From Mycobacterium xenopi (GTDB taxonomy: Bacteria; Actinomycetota; Actinomycetes; Mycobacteriales; Mycobacteriaceae): 64,000 nt of DNA. A model generated the notes under the pieces. The model saw nothing but the letters and a program-made list of their open reading frames with translations, searched no databases and was not told where the DNA came from. Below, piece by piece: positions 24,930 through 33,874 of this stretch. The stretch is from positions 992,001-1,056,000 of the forward strand of contig NZ_AP022314.1 in the NCBI RefSeq assembly GCF_009936235.1. The letters are read 5' to 3'. Numbering within the stretch: position 1 is the first letter of the stretch; each line of letters starts with the position of its first letter. Both the position numbers and the translations under genes were made by a program.

Positions 24930-25337
24930 GGATCCGCAACGCGTCAAACGAGTCGTTCGTGATTTCCGACGTGAACGCGCTCGACTTCCCCGGCGACGCC
25001 TTCGACGTCGTGCGCGCACATCAGGTGCTGCAGCACGTCGCCGACCCGATACGAACCCGATGCCGGCCGGCGCCTGCTGTCGTGGGCTCAGCGCGCGGGC
25101 TTCGACGACATCACGCCCACTGGCACCATGTGGTGCTTCGCGACGCCCGAGACCCGCGAGTGGTGGGGCGGAATGTGGGCGGACCGGGTTTTTCGCTCAG
25201 CCCTGGCCCACCAGCTGGTGGATTCGGGCCCGGCGACACCCAATCTCGACGAAATCTCCTCGGCGTGGGGGAACGGGCCGCTGCCGCTGACCGTTGGTTG
25301 GCGATTCCGATACGCCGAAATCCTTTGCCGGACATAG
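24930..25337 (+). pseudogene. SAM-dependent methyltransferase pseudogene with internal deletion
   Basis: The piece SFVISDVNALDFPGDAFDVV followed by RAHQVLQHVADP is the motif II-III region of a class I methyltransferase. About 60 residues are missing, then another frame continues EPDAGRRLLSWAQRAGFDD and MWCFATPETREWWGGMWADR to WRFRYAEILCRT and a TAG. The N-terminal SAM-binding glycine motif is also absent. It is a relic, not a working enzyme. Confidence 0.8.
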
Positions 25338-25364
25338 CCGTGCTGGCATAGTCCTTACTTACTT

Positions 25365-26903
25365 TCAAGATCTCGCCTTAGTTCCCGGTGCGACGGGAAA
25401 GCCGCCGCACAGCATCTCGAAGGCGTGGGCGGCGCGCAACACGGTGGCGTCGTCGAATCGCTTGCCCACGATCATCATTCCGACCGGCAGCCCGTCGACG
25501 AGGCCGGCCGGCACCGAGATTGCCGGGTGACCCGTGAGGTCCATCGGCGCGGTGTTGATGGCCTTGCCGTGCGCGTTCGCGAGCAGCGTGACATCCTGAG
25601 GGCCGCCGGCCGGAAGAGTGTCGGCCGTGTCAGGGACTGTCGGCATCACCAGCACGTCGTATTGCTCGAGCGCGTCGTCGTACGCGGCGCGTACGTGTGG
25701 CAGCAGATTGCGTGCCTTCGCATAGCACGCGCCGCCAAGGCTTTTCAGCCCATAGTGGCCGCCCAACGCCACCGCCTTGACAGCGCTGGAGAACTGATCT
25801 GCCTTGGCCAACCGTTGAGTTGCAAAGTGGGCCATCAGCTCTGGGTCGTACAGCCCGTCCACGCCGAGCCCGTATCCGTTGCCGTCCAGCATCTGATAGC
25901 TGGCGCCGTCGGTGATGATCACGGTGAACATATGAAACGCATCACGGTGCCAGGGCACGCTGATTTCGCCGACCGCGCAGCCGATTTCGGTGAACCGTCG
26001 CGCCGCTGACCGAACCAGCTCATCGACCTCTGGGCGTGAGCCGGGCTGGCCGAATCCCTCGGTGAGGAGGCCCACGCGCAGCCCGGCAACGTCGCCGGTG
26101 AGCGCGGCACGGTAGTCGACGACCGGAACGTCGTGACGCTGACGCGGGTCTTGGCCGTCCGATCCGGCAATAACCGTCAGTAGCAGCGCCGCGTCGGCCA
26201 CGGTGCGGGTCATCGGGCCGAGGTGATCGATCGTGCGCTCGATGGGGAACGCTCCGGTGTAAGGCACCAGGCCATGAGTCGGCTTGTGCCCGACGATGCC
26301 GCACAGCGACGCGGGAATACGCACCGACCCGCCCTGGTCGCCGCCGAGGGCCAGCTCCACTTCGCCGGCGGCGACCAGCGCCGCACTCCCGCTGGACGAT
26401 CCGCCCGCTTCGCGCGTAGGGTCCCACGGGTTGCGCACCGGTCCGCAGGCCGAGGTGAAGCTGGACCCCGAGCAGCACAGGTCTTCGCAGACGCTCTTGC
26501 CGACGATGATCGCCCCGGCGTCCAGCAGCCGCTGCACGACGGTGGCGTCCCGGCTGGGTATGAAACCCTCCACTGCCCGCGACCCGTTCATCATCGGGAT
26601 CCCAGCGACGGCGATGTTGTCCTTGATCGCCACCCGCCGGCCCGACAGCGCTCCGTCGGCACCGGATGCGACTTCGGTGGTGACATACCAGGCGCCCAGC
26701 GGATTGTCGGCCGGGAAAGCGTAGGCGCGCTCGGGGGTGCGCGGGCGGGCGAACTGCTCGTATAGCTCGTCAACCGCGTCGTAGGACGCCAGCATGAATC
26801 CGGCGGCCGCGGTATACGTTGCCAGCCCCTCGGCGTCGAAATGAAATCCGAAATGTTGGGCCGCCGACGCGATGTCCGTTTCCGATGGTCGCCGAATCGC
26901 CAT
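25365..26903 (-). CDS. Amidase signature-family hydrolase
   Basis: 512 residues from the ATG at 26903 (GGAGGT just upstream; a longer frame to 26981 is unlikely). The catalytic triad is visible: Lys in RRVAIKDNIAVAG, the cis-Ser and nucleophile Ser in GGSSSGSAALVAAGEVELAL, and GGDQGGSVRIPASLCG downstream. The N-terminal 70 residues are an extra helical region as in the longer amidases. It hydrolyses an amide or nitrile-derived amide; specificity cannot be told. It is divergent from the mutase cluster, possibly sharing its promoter region. Confidence 0.85.
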   Translation of the reverse strand: MAIRRPSETDIASAAQHFGFHFDAEGLATYTAAAGFMLASYDAVDELYEQFARPRTPERAYAFPADNPLGAWYVTTEVASGADGALSGRRVAIKDNIAVAGIPMMNGSRAVEGFIPSRDATVVQRLLDAGAIIVGKSVCEDLCCSGSSFTSACGPVRNPWDPTREAGGSSSGSAALVAAGEVELALGGDQGGSVRIPASLCGIVGHKPTHGLVPYTGAFPIERTIDHLGPMTRTVADAALLLTVIAGSDGQDPRQRHDVPVVDYRAALTGDVAGLRVGLLTEGFGQPGSRPEVDELVRSAARRFTEIGCAVGEISVPWHRDAFHMFTVIITDGASYQMLDGNGYGLGVDGLYDPELMAHFATQRLAKADQFSSAVKAVALGGHYGLKSLGGACYAKARNLLPHVRAAYDDALEQYDVLVMPTVPDTADTLPAGGPQDVTLLANAHGKAINTAPMDLTGHPAISVPAGLVDGLPVGMMIVGKRFDDATVLRAAHAFEMLCGGFPVAPGTKARS

Positions 26904-27036
26904 ACCGACCTCCGTGTACTTCGGTGAGCGCCATTGTGCCGGTTGTGCGATTTCGTCCGCGACACCCCCGACACGATGCACGAAACCGCACTCTTGCGCC
27001 TCGGTCCTCTTTGGCCTGGTCAGCGTCCGGTATTGG

Positions 27037-27044
27037 CATTCTCT
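27037..27044 (+). promoter_or_regulatory. Half-site of the mutase-cluster operator upstream of the mutase gene
   Basis: CATTCTCT resembles the right arm TATTCTCT of the palindrome at 32422-32438, but the left arm is poor. A weak candidate only, 26 bp upstream of the start at 27070. Confidence 0.25.
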
Positions 27045-27069
27045 TTTTTTGCAAGTACGTTATCAGTTG

Positions 27070-28647
27070 ATGGATAACGCAGCTCAGACCTCGTCCGGCA
27101 TTCCGCTCGCGCCGGTCTACGGGCCGGAGCACCGCCGCGTCGAACCCCCGCCGCCGGGCACCTATCCGTTCACCCGGGGCAACTTCGCGTCCGGGTACCG
27201 GGGCAAGCTGTGGACGTTTCGGCAATATTCGGGGTTCGGCACCGCCGAGGAATCCAACCGTCGCTACCGTTACCTGCTCGACCAGGGCGGCACTGGGCTC
27301 TCGGTGGCACTCGATTTGCCCACCCAATGCGGCTTCGACTCCGACGATCCGGAGGTCATCGAGGAGGTTGGCCGGGTCGGGGTCGCGATCGACAGCCTGG
27401 CCGACGCCGAGATCCTGTTCGACGGCATCCCGCTGGACAAGATCAGCACCAGCATGACTATCAACGGCACCGCGGCGATCCTGCTGGCGTTCTACGTCGC
27501 CGCTGCGGAGAAGAAGGGCATACCGCGGGCCAAGCTGACCGGCACTATCCAGAACGACATCCTCAAGGAATACGCCTCGCGTGGCACTTGGATCTGGCCT
27601 CCCGAGCCGTCACTGCGGCTGATCGCTGACACCATCGAGTTCTGCGCGGCCGAGGTTCCCAAGTTCAACGCGATCTCGGTGGCCGGGGCCCATTTCCGTG
27701 ACGCCGGCGCCAACGCCGTGCAGGAGATGGCGTTCACCCTCGCCGACGGCGTCACCTACTGCGACACCGTGGTGCAGCGGGGCCGAATGAGCATCGACGA
27801 GTTCGCACCCCAAATTTCGTTCTTCTTCTACACCCACGGCGACTTTTTCGAAGAGATCGCCAAATACCGTGCGGGACGGCGTCGTTGGGCGACAATCGTG
27901 CGGGAGCGCTACGGAGCCAAAACCGACAAGGCGTCGATGTTCAGGTTCGGCTGCGTGTGTGGCGGTGCCTCGCTGTATGCGCCCCAGGCCCACAACAACA
28001 TCGTGCGGGTGGCCTACGAGGCGATGGCGGCAGTGCTCGGTGGGGTGCAGTCGATGTTCACCGCCGCCTGGGACGAGCCGTTCGCCCTGCCCACCGAGGA
28101 GTCCACCACGCTGGCGCTGCGCACCCAGCAGATCCTCGCCTACGAGAGCGGGGTGGCGCGGGTCGCCGACCCGCTCGGCGGGTCCTACTTCGTGGAGGCG
28201 CTGACCGACGAAACCGAGGCCCGCATCATCGAGATCATGGATGACCTCGAACGGCATGGCGGCATGGTGCACGCCATCGAAGACGGATACCTGCAAGGCC
28301 TGATCGCCGACGAGGCTTACCGCATGCACCAGGAGATCGAATCCGGCGCGCGGCCGATCGTTGGGGTCAACCGGTTCGTCACCGAGGAGCCACCCCCGGA
28401 GATCGCGACCTACGAACTCGACGCCGAAGGACGCGACCTGCAACTTAAGCGGTTGTCCAAGGTTCGGGCTGAAAGAGATTCTGCCACAGCGAAATCCAGC
28501 TTGGCCGCACTGTCACGCGCCGCGGAGGGCAGCGACAACCTTATGCCCAAGCTGATCGACTGTGCCAACGCCTACTGCACGGTCGGGGAGATGGTGTCCG
28601 CGCTCAAGGCGGTATGGGGAGAATTCCAGCAACCGGTGGTGTTTTAG
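27070..28647 (+). CDS. B12-dependent acyl-CoA mutase, large (catalytic) subunit
   Basis: 525 residues of the methylmalonyl-CoA mutase catalytic barrel without the B12 domain, which is encoded next door. RQYSGFGTAEESN gives Tyr53, LKEYASRGTWIWPPEPS gives Arg171, and AGAHFRDAGANAV gives His208. Their spacing (118 and 37) equals that of Tyr89, Arg207 and His244 in the P. shermanii enzyme, where Tyr and Arg select a carboxylated (methylmalonyl) substrate. Isobutyryl-CoA mutase has Phe and Gln instead. This looks like a short, split mutase for a dicarboxylic or otherwise polar acyl-CoA, not the IcmA type. A frame extending to 26872 overlaps the amidase promoter and is rejected. Confidence 0.85.
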   Translation: MDNAAQTSSGIPLAPVYGPEHRRVEPPPPGTYPFTRGNFASGYRGKLWTFRQYSGFGTAEESNRRYRYLLDQGGTGLSVALDLPTQCGFDSDDPEVIEEVGRVGVAIDSLADAEILFDGIPLDKISTSMTINGTAAILLAFYVAAAEKKGIPRAKLTGTIQNDILKEYASRGTWIWPPEPSLRLIADTIEFCAAEVPKFNAISVAGAHFRDAGANAVQEMAFTLADGVTYCDTVVQRGRMSIDEFAPQISFFFYTHGDFFEEIAKYRAGRRRWATIVRERYGAKTDKASMFRFGCVCGGASLYAPQAHNNIVRVAYEAMAAVLGGVQSMFTAAWDEPFALPTEESTTLALRTQQILAYESGVARVADPLGGSYFVEALTDETEARIIEIMDDLERHGGMVHAIEDGYLQGLIADEAYRMHQEIESGARPIVGVNRFVTEEPPPEIATYELDAEGRDLQLKRLSKVRAERDSATAKSSLAALSRAAEGSDNLMPKLIDCANAYCTVGEMVSALKAVWGEFQQPVVF

Positions 28648-29085
28648 ATGGCAGTACGGATTCTAGTGGCCAAGCCCGGGCTCGACGGACACGACCGCGG
28701 CGCCAAGATCGTCGCCCGCACCTTGCGCGACGCAGGTTTCGAGGTGATCTACACCGGCATCCGGCAGCGCATCGAAGATATCGCGGCGATCGCGGTGCAA
28801 GAAGACGTGGCACTGGTGGGCTTGAGCATCCTCTCCGGTGCACACCTGGCGCTGACCACCCGCACCATCGAAGCGCTGCGCGCCGCCGACGCCGCCGACA
28901 TCGCCGTCGTGGTCGGTGGGACAATCCCCGAGGCCGACGTGCCCAAACTGCTGGAAGCCGGTGCGGCAGCGGTATTTCCCACCGGGACACCGCTAGACAT
29001 CCTGGTCCGCGAGATCCGTAAGCTGACCGGCAGCAACCCGGAACCTGACCTGAAGGGAACAGTGGAACCGTGCGCCTCGGAGTGA
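28648..29085 (+). CDS. B12-binding small subunit of acyl-CoA mutase
   Basis: A 145-residue cobalamin-binding domain. LVAKPGLDGHDRGAK contains DxHxxG with lower axial His15, followed by VALVGLSILSGAH (SxL) and VVGGTIPEAD (GG) contacts. It starts one base after the large-subunit stop, so the two make one split mutase. A MeaB-type chaperone at 38688 supports B12 handling. Confidence 0.9.
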   Translation: MAVRILVAKPGLDGHDRGAKIVARTLRDAGFEVIYTGIRQRIEDIAAIAVQEDVALVGLSILSGAHLALTTRTIEALRAADAADIAVVVGGTIPEADVPKLLEAGAAAVFPTGTPLDILVREIRKLTGSNPEPDLKGTVEPCASE

Positions 29086-30025
29086 TGATCGGTGCGGAGC
29101 GCGGCGATTCCGCGCGCAAGGTCGCCAAGTTGCTGGCCGACATCGAATGGGCTGAGGCGGCGGGCCTGGACAGCGCATGGATTCCCCAGGTGCCCAACGA
29201 CTTCGACGCGCTGACCGCCGTCGCACTGATGGCCACCCGAACGAGCCGCATCGAGCTGGGCACCGCAGTGGTGCCGCTGCAGGCACAGCATCCGATCGCG
29301 TTGGCGCGCCAGGCATTGTCGGTGCACGCCGCCGCCGGCGGCCGGCTGGCGCTGGGTGTCGGGCCGTCGCATCACTGGATCATCCGCGACATGCTCGGCC
29401 TGCCCTACGAGCGGCCGGCCGCGTTCACCCGCGACTACCTCGACGTGCTGGCTGCCGCCTTCGGTGGCCCCGGGCCGGTCGACGTCGAAAACGACACCTT
29501 CACTGTCCATAACCCGTTGGACCTGGCCCCGGTGGCGCCGCTGTCGGTGCTCGTGGCCGCGCTCGGACCTGTGATGCTGGCCCTGGCCGGAGAGCGCGCC
29601 GACGGGACGGTGTTGTGGATGGCCGACGAGCGCGCCTGCGCCGAGCATGTGGTCCCGCGCATAACCAAGGCCGCCGACAACGCGGGCCGGCCGGCGCCTC
29701 GTATCGTCGCCGGCATACCCGTGTGCCTTTGCGCCGCAAGCCAAGTCGATGCGGCACGTGAGCGTGCCAACCGGATTCTGGGCGAAGCCGAAGTTTCCCC
29801 CAACTATCAGCGGCTGCTGGAATACGGCGACGCCCGCGACGTCGGCGACATTTGCGCGGCGGCGATGAAGACGCCATCCTGGCGCGCATGCGCCGCTTCG
29901 CCGACGCCGGAGTGACCGACCTGTCGGTGCGGCTGCTGCCGATCGGCGACAACCGCGACGAGCTCGTCGCCTCCAAACACCGCACCCGGGAAGTCATTGC
30001 GGCGCTCGGTGCCGAACTGCGATGA
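29070..30025 (+). pseudogene. LLM-class F420-type oxidoreductase, frameshifted near its 3' end
   Basis: Residues 1-265 are a normal LLM enzyme (MRLGVMIGAERGDSARK; LALGVGPSHHWIIRDMLGLP). Near 29860, in a GCGGCGGCG run, the frame is lost and stops at 29915 after an unrelated tail. One added base gives DEDAILARMRRFADAGVTD and LSVRLLPIGDNRDELVAS ending at TGA 30023-30025, which overlaps the next ATG as ATGA. That exact coupling shows the original gene end. The GTG start overlaps the B12 gene by 16 bp. It may be a real mutation or a sequence error. Confidence 0.8.
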
Positions 30026-31044
30026 CGGCACCGCTGGCCGGGATCCGGATCCTTGAGGTCGGCACCATGCTGGCCGGGCCGTATGCCACCATGCTGCTGG
30101 CCGACCTCGGCGCCGAGGTGATCAAGATCGAACCGCCCGGCGGTGAAATCTCCCGCCAGGTCTCCGACAGCTACTTTGCCAGCCTTAACCGCAACAAGGC
30201 CAGCATCTGCCTGGACCTGAATGCACCCGAGGGCCAAGCCCGGCTAGGTGAGCTTGTCGCGCAATCCCATGCGCTGCTGGTGAATCTGAAGCCGTCGGCG
30301 ATCCGTCGGCTGGGGCTGACCTACGATGCGCTGCGGCGGCACAACGAGCGGATCGTCTGCGTGGCGATCACCGGCTTCGGGCTGGACGGCGGCGACGACC
30401 CGGCCTTCGACTACGTGATTCAGGCCGCCACCGGCGTTGCCGCGTTGACCGGCGAGCCGGACGGACCGCCGACGTTGCCCGGCTACTCCTCGGCGGACAA
30501 CTCCACCGGGCTGGCGGCCGCGCTCGGGTTGCTGGCACAGATCACCTCGGGTCAGGGCGGCCAGGTAGACGTGTCGCTGCGTGACGTGATGCTTTCCCAG
30601 CTCAACTACCATGCCGCGGCCTACCTCAATGACGGTGTCGAGCCGCAGCGCCGGCCCTTCGGTGCCCACTCGTATTATGTTCCGGCACAAATGTTTCCGA
30701 CAGCCGGTGGCTATCTGGCGCTGTTCGTCACCCATGACGGCTTTTGGAAATCCTTTGCCACAGAGGCGAATATCGACGGATTTGAGACGATGGCCGAGCG
30801 AGTGGCGCGCCGCGACGAGGTGCTCGCCGCCGTCACCGCAGCTTTGGCCAAGGACACGGCCGCCAACTGGGAGCGGCGGCTGCGGCCGCTGGGCGTGCCG
30901 GCGGCGGCTGTTCGGACGTTACCGCAAGCGCTTAACGCCACACCCGAGATCGTCGTGACCGCAGGCGATTTCCGTCTCGTCGGCAACCCGATCCGGATTT
31001 CGGGTTATCAGCCGTACTATCGGCCACCGCCGCAGCTGGATTAA
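30022..31044 (+). CDS. CoA-transferase family III (CaiB/BaiF)
   Basis: 340 residues: LAGIRILEVGTMLAGPYATM opens the fold, DLGAEVIKIEPPGGE follows, and GGQVDVSLRDVMLSQ holds the catalytic Asp region. It is somewhat short for the family (usually about 400), missing part of the C-terminal segment. The family swaps CoA between acyl-CoA and free acids, here presumably loading the pathway acid. It follows the LLM gene by ATGA overlap and shares a TTAA stop region with the convergent EthD-like gene. Confidence 0.85.
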   Translation: MTAPLAGIRILEVGTMLAGPYATMLLADLGAEVIKIEPPGGEISRQVSDSYFASLNRNKASICLDLNAPEGQARLGELVAQSHALLVNLKPSAIRRLGLTYDALRRHNERIVCVAITGFGLDGGDDPAFDYVIQAATGVAALTGEPDGPPTLPGYSSADNSTGLAAALGLLAQITSGQGGQVDVSLRDVMLSQLNYHAAAYLNDGVEPQRRPFGAHSYYVPAQMFPTAGGYLALFVTHDGFWKSFATEANIDGFETMAERVARRDEVLAAVTAALAKDTAANWERRLRPLGVPAAAVRTLPQALNATPEIVVTAGDFRLVGNPIRISGYQPYYRPPPQLD

Positions 31045-31358
31045 CGACCGCCACGCTCGGTCGTCACCTCGAGCAGCCGCATCGTCGGCGGCGGATCCAA
31101 CTGCAGGGCATCGGACAGGTGCAGGTCGCCGGCGTGGGCCAGCATATTGTCCAGAATCGCTTGCAGGTCGTCGCCTTCGATCTCGTAGAGCGCGACGTAG
31201 GGCCCGTCGTCGGCGACCGGGCGCAGCCGGCGCACCGAAACGAAGCCGTCGAGCGCCATCAGCTCCGCCACATGGACGTTGTCATACCAGGTGTTGTATT
31301 CGGCGTCCCGGTCGGGCGAGCTGGGCCGACTCTCGACATACAGAATGCCTTTGGGCAT
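31041..31358 (-). CDS. EthD-like dimeric alpha/beta-barrel protein (small)
   Basis: 105 residues with YNTWYDNVHVAELMALDGFV near residue 20, the same signature as the island protein at 13633-14010. The two stop codons of this gene and the CoA-transferase share TTAA at 31041-31044. It lies downstream of the ferredoxin reductase gene in the same direction (21-bp gap). Probable accessory protein of oxidative catabolism; function unknown. Confidence 0.65.
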   Translation of the reverse strand: MPKGILYVESRPSSPDRDAEYNTWYDNVHVAELMALDGFVSVRRLRPVADDGPYVALYEIEGDDLQAILDNMLAHAGDLHLSDALQLDPPPTMRLLEVTTERGGR

Positions 31359-31379
31359 CGTCGCCGCCTTTCTGCAGCA

Positions 31380-32393
31380 TCACTCGTAGCGCACCGTCAC
31401 CGATGGCGTGTCCGGTACGCCCTGGCACGTCAGAATGTAGCCGTCTTCTACCTCGTCGTCGGTGAGCGCGTCGTTGGCTCGCATGGTGGCATGGCCTTCG
31501 GTGAGCCGGGCCATGCAGGTTCCGCAGTTACCCTGCTCGCAGCTGAACGGTGGCGTCAGGCCGGCCCGGCGCGCCGTTTCCAGCAGCGTCTCGCCGGCCA
31601 CCCGGGGCACGGATACCTTCTTGCGCTCAAGGTAGATCGTCACCGTGCCGGCTGCCTTAGCCTCAGCCTCCTCGCCGACGGGTGGGGGCTTGATCGTCGG
31701 TGCAATGTCGAAATCCTCGACGAAAACACGGCCCGGCCCGGGCAGCGCGGAGCGCACCACCGCCATGAAGCCCTCCGGACCGCACACATAGTTGTCCGCG
31801 TCGACGTCGGAGCCCACCCGATCCCGCACCGCGTCGGCGTCGATCAATCCTTGCTCGGCGTCGATGTGGCGCAGCACCGACAGCCGGCCTGCATAGCGCT
31901 CGGCCAGCTCGTCCATCACCTCGCCGAAGATCACCGATTCCCGATCCCGATCGGCGCACAGCACCCGCACCACCCGATCCGTGGTGGCCAGCGCGCTTTT
32001 TGCCAGCGACAGAATCGGTGTGATGCCGCTGCCGCCGGCGAAAGCCAGCAACGGCACCGAGGTCGGCTGCAAGCAGAAGGTTCCCGCGGCTCGCGTCATC
32101 GTGAGTTCGTCGCCCTCCGCGACGTTGTCCACCAGCCAGTTGGACACCTTGCCGCCGGGCACCCGCTTGACGGTGGTCATCAGCTGGGGATCGGTCTCGG
32201 GCGCGCTGGACATCGAATACGACCGATACAGCTCCTGACCATCCACACGGACGCGGAAGGTGCAGTACTGGCCGGCACGGTAGAAAAACGGCTCCTGGTG
32301 GGGTACCAGCACGAACGTGCGGGTGTCGGCGGTTTCCTTGATTACCCGGGCCACCGTCGCCTGTTGGAACGCATGCAGTTCCGCCATGGCCAC
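31380..32393 (-). CDS. Ferredoxin-type oxidoreductase with FAD, NAD and 2Fe-2S domains (KshB/PaaE-like)
   Basis: 337 residues in the order FAD domain (residues about 10-105, with YRSYSMSS), NAD domain (about 110-240, LLAFAGGSGITPILS) and a C-terminal plant-type ferredoxin domain with Cys285-x4-Cys290-x2-Cys293-x29-Cys323. This is the reductase of two-component oxygenases such as KshAB; no oxygenase subunit is adjacent. Divergent from fadD, with the AGAGAATA palindrome between. Confidence 0.9.
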   Translation of the reverse strand: MAMAELHAFQQATVARVIKETADTRTFVLVPHQEPFFYRAGQYCTFRVRVDGQELYRSYSMSSAPETDPQLMTTVKRVPGGKVSNWLVDNVAEGDELTMTRAAGTFCLQPTSVPLLAFAGGSGITPILSLAKSALATTDRVVRVLCADRDRESVIFGEVMDELAERYAGRLSVLRHIDAEQGLIDADAVRDRVGSDVDADNYVCGPEGFMAVVRSALPGPGRVFVEDFDIAPTIKPPPVGEEAEAKAAGTVTIYLERKKVSVPRVAGETLLETARRAGLTPPFSCEQGNCGTCMARLTEGHATMRANDALTDDEVEDGYILTCQGVPDTPSVTVRYE

Positions 32394-32421
32394 ACCTTCC
32401 GCATCTTGCGTTCTTCGATAT

Positions 32422-32438
32422 AGAGAATACTATTCTCT
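32422..32438. promoter_or_regulatory. Mutase-cluster operator site A, perfect palindrome
   Basis: AGAGAATACTATTCTCT: 8-bp arms around one base, perfect symmetry, in the divergent promoter between the reductase (start 32393) and the acyl-CoA ligase (start about 32462). Confidence 0.65.
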
Positions 32439-32461
32439 CAAAACGATAGGATCATCTCAAC

Positions 32462-33874
32462 GTGATGGCAGAAACCACGACCGGGCCGGCGGCGCTGGTG
32501 TGCGAGGAGCGGCACTACAGTTCGTCGCAGCTCGACGGGCTAACCGGCGGACTGGCGGCAGCCCTGGCCAAGCGCGGTGTGACGGCCGGTGCCCGCGTGG
32601 CGTTGATGTCGTCCAACCGCCCCGAATTCGTCGCCGCGCTGCGCGCGATATGGCGGTTAGGCGCCACTGTGGTGCTGCTCAGCCCAGCCTGGAGACGCGA
32701 CGAAGCCGAACACGCGCTGGCGCTCACCACCCCGACCCACGCGGTCGGGGACCATCCTGTGCTGGCGGAATTGATGCCGATGCTGCACCTCGACGACCCG
32801 ATCGAGCCGCATGACGTGCCCAGCGGCCGCCCAGATGCCGACGCGGTGTTGGTGTTCAGCTCCGGCACCACCGGCCTGCCAAAGGCGGTCCGGCATACCC
32901 ATGCATCGCTGCAGGCCGCGGTTCGCCATTGGCGCAACGCGCTGCGGCTCACCGCGCGCGACCGGATCCAGATCGCCACGCCGCCAGCACACATACTCGG
33001 CCTGCTCAACATCCTCACCGCGCTGGACACCGGCCTTTGGGTCCGGCTGCACCGGCGGTTCGATATCGATGCGCTGTTGCAGCACATCGAAGCCGACCGC
33101 ATCACCGTCGAAATGGCCGTGGCGCCAATAGCATTGGCGATGGCCTCGCATACGCGGCTGGAATCCTACGACCTGTCGTCGCTGCGGTTCATCATGTGGG
33201 GCGCGACTCCGGTCAGCCAAAGCGTCGCCGAAACCGTCACCCGGCGCACCGGCGTGGGCTGGGTTCCCGCTTACGGCACCACTGAGCTGCCGGTCATCGC
33301 CTGCAACCCGCTCGAGGGGGCGCGACTCGACTCCGTCGGTCGGCCACTGCCGGAGGTCGAGGTCCGGGTGGTGTCGCTGCAAACCGGTATGCCGGTCGGG
33401 CCCGGTGAAGTCGGCGAGATCCAGGCGCGCTCGAAATCGCTGATGGCGGGCTACCTGCCAGCCGAGGCCACTCGAAAAACGTTCTGCGACGGTTGGTATC
33501 GCACCGGAGACGTCGGTTATCTCGATAACGGCGGCTGGCTGCGCATCACCGATCGGTGCAAAGAGATGATCAAGGTGCGCGGTTTCCAGGTCGCGCCTGC
33601 TGAAATCGAAGCGGTGTTGCACGGTCATCCCGCGGTCAAAGACTGCGCGGTGTTCTGTGTTCCCGACGCCGTCAACGGGGAAGCGGTAGTTGCTGCTGTC
33701 GCGACACACGTCCCAGTGCAGGCGGGCGAACTCGCCGGTCGGGTCGCCGAGCGGCTGGCGTCGTACAAACAGCTGAGCCGCGTGGTCTTCGTGTCCGACA
33801 TTCCCCGGCTGCCGTCCGGCAAGGTGCTGCGCCGAGTGCTGAAGGAGCGCTATGGATGTACGTCTGACAGCTGA
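32462..33874 (+). CDS. Acyl-CoA ligase (FadD-type, AMP-forming)
   Basis: About 470 residues with the ANL-family signature: FSSGTTGLPKAVRHTH (P-loop), YGTTELPVIA, YRTGDVGYLDNGGWLRITDR, EMIKVRGFQVAPAEIE hinge, and PSGKVLRRVLKER with the catalytic Lys near the C-terminus. GTG 32462 or ATG 32465 are both possible. It activates a carboxylic acid with ATP and CoA to enter the pathway. It overlaps the next FadE gene by 23 bp. Confidence 0.9.
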   Translation: MMAETTTGPAALVCEERHYSSSQLDGLTGGLAAALAKRGVTAGARVALMSSNRPEFVAALRAIWRLGATVVLLSPAWRRDEAEHALALTTPTHAVGDHPVLAELMPMLHLDDPIEPHDVPSGRPDADAVLVFSSGTTGLPKAVRHTHASLQAAVRHWRNALRLTARDRIQIATPPAHILGLLNILTALDTGLWVRLHRRFDIDALLQHIEADRITVEMAVAPIALAMASHTRLESYDLSSLRFIMWGATPVSQSVAETVTRRTGVGWVPAYGTTELPVIACNPLEGARLDSVGRPLPEVEVRVVSLQTGMPVGPGEVGEIQARSKSLMAGYLPAEATRKTFCDGWYRTGDVGYLDNGGWLRITDRCKEMIKVRGFQVAPAEIEAVLHGHPAVKDCAVFCVPDAVNGEAVVAAVATHVPVQAGELAGRVAERLASYKQLSRVVFVSDIPRLPSGKVLRRVLKERYGCTSDS

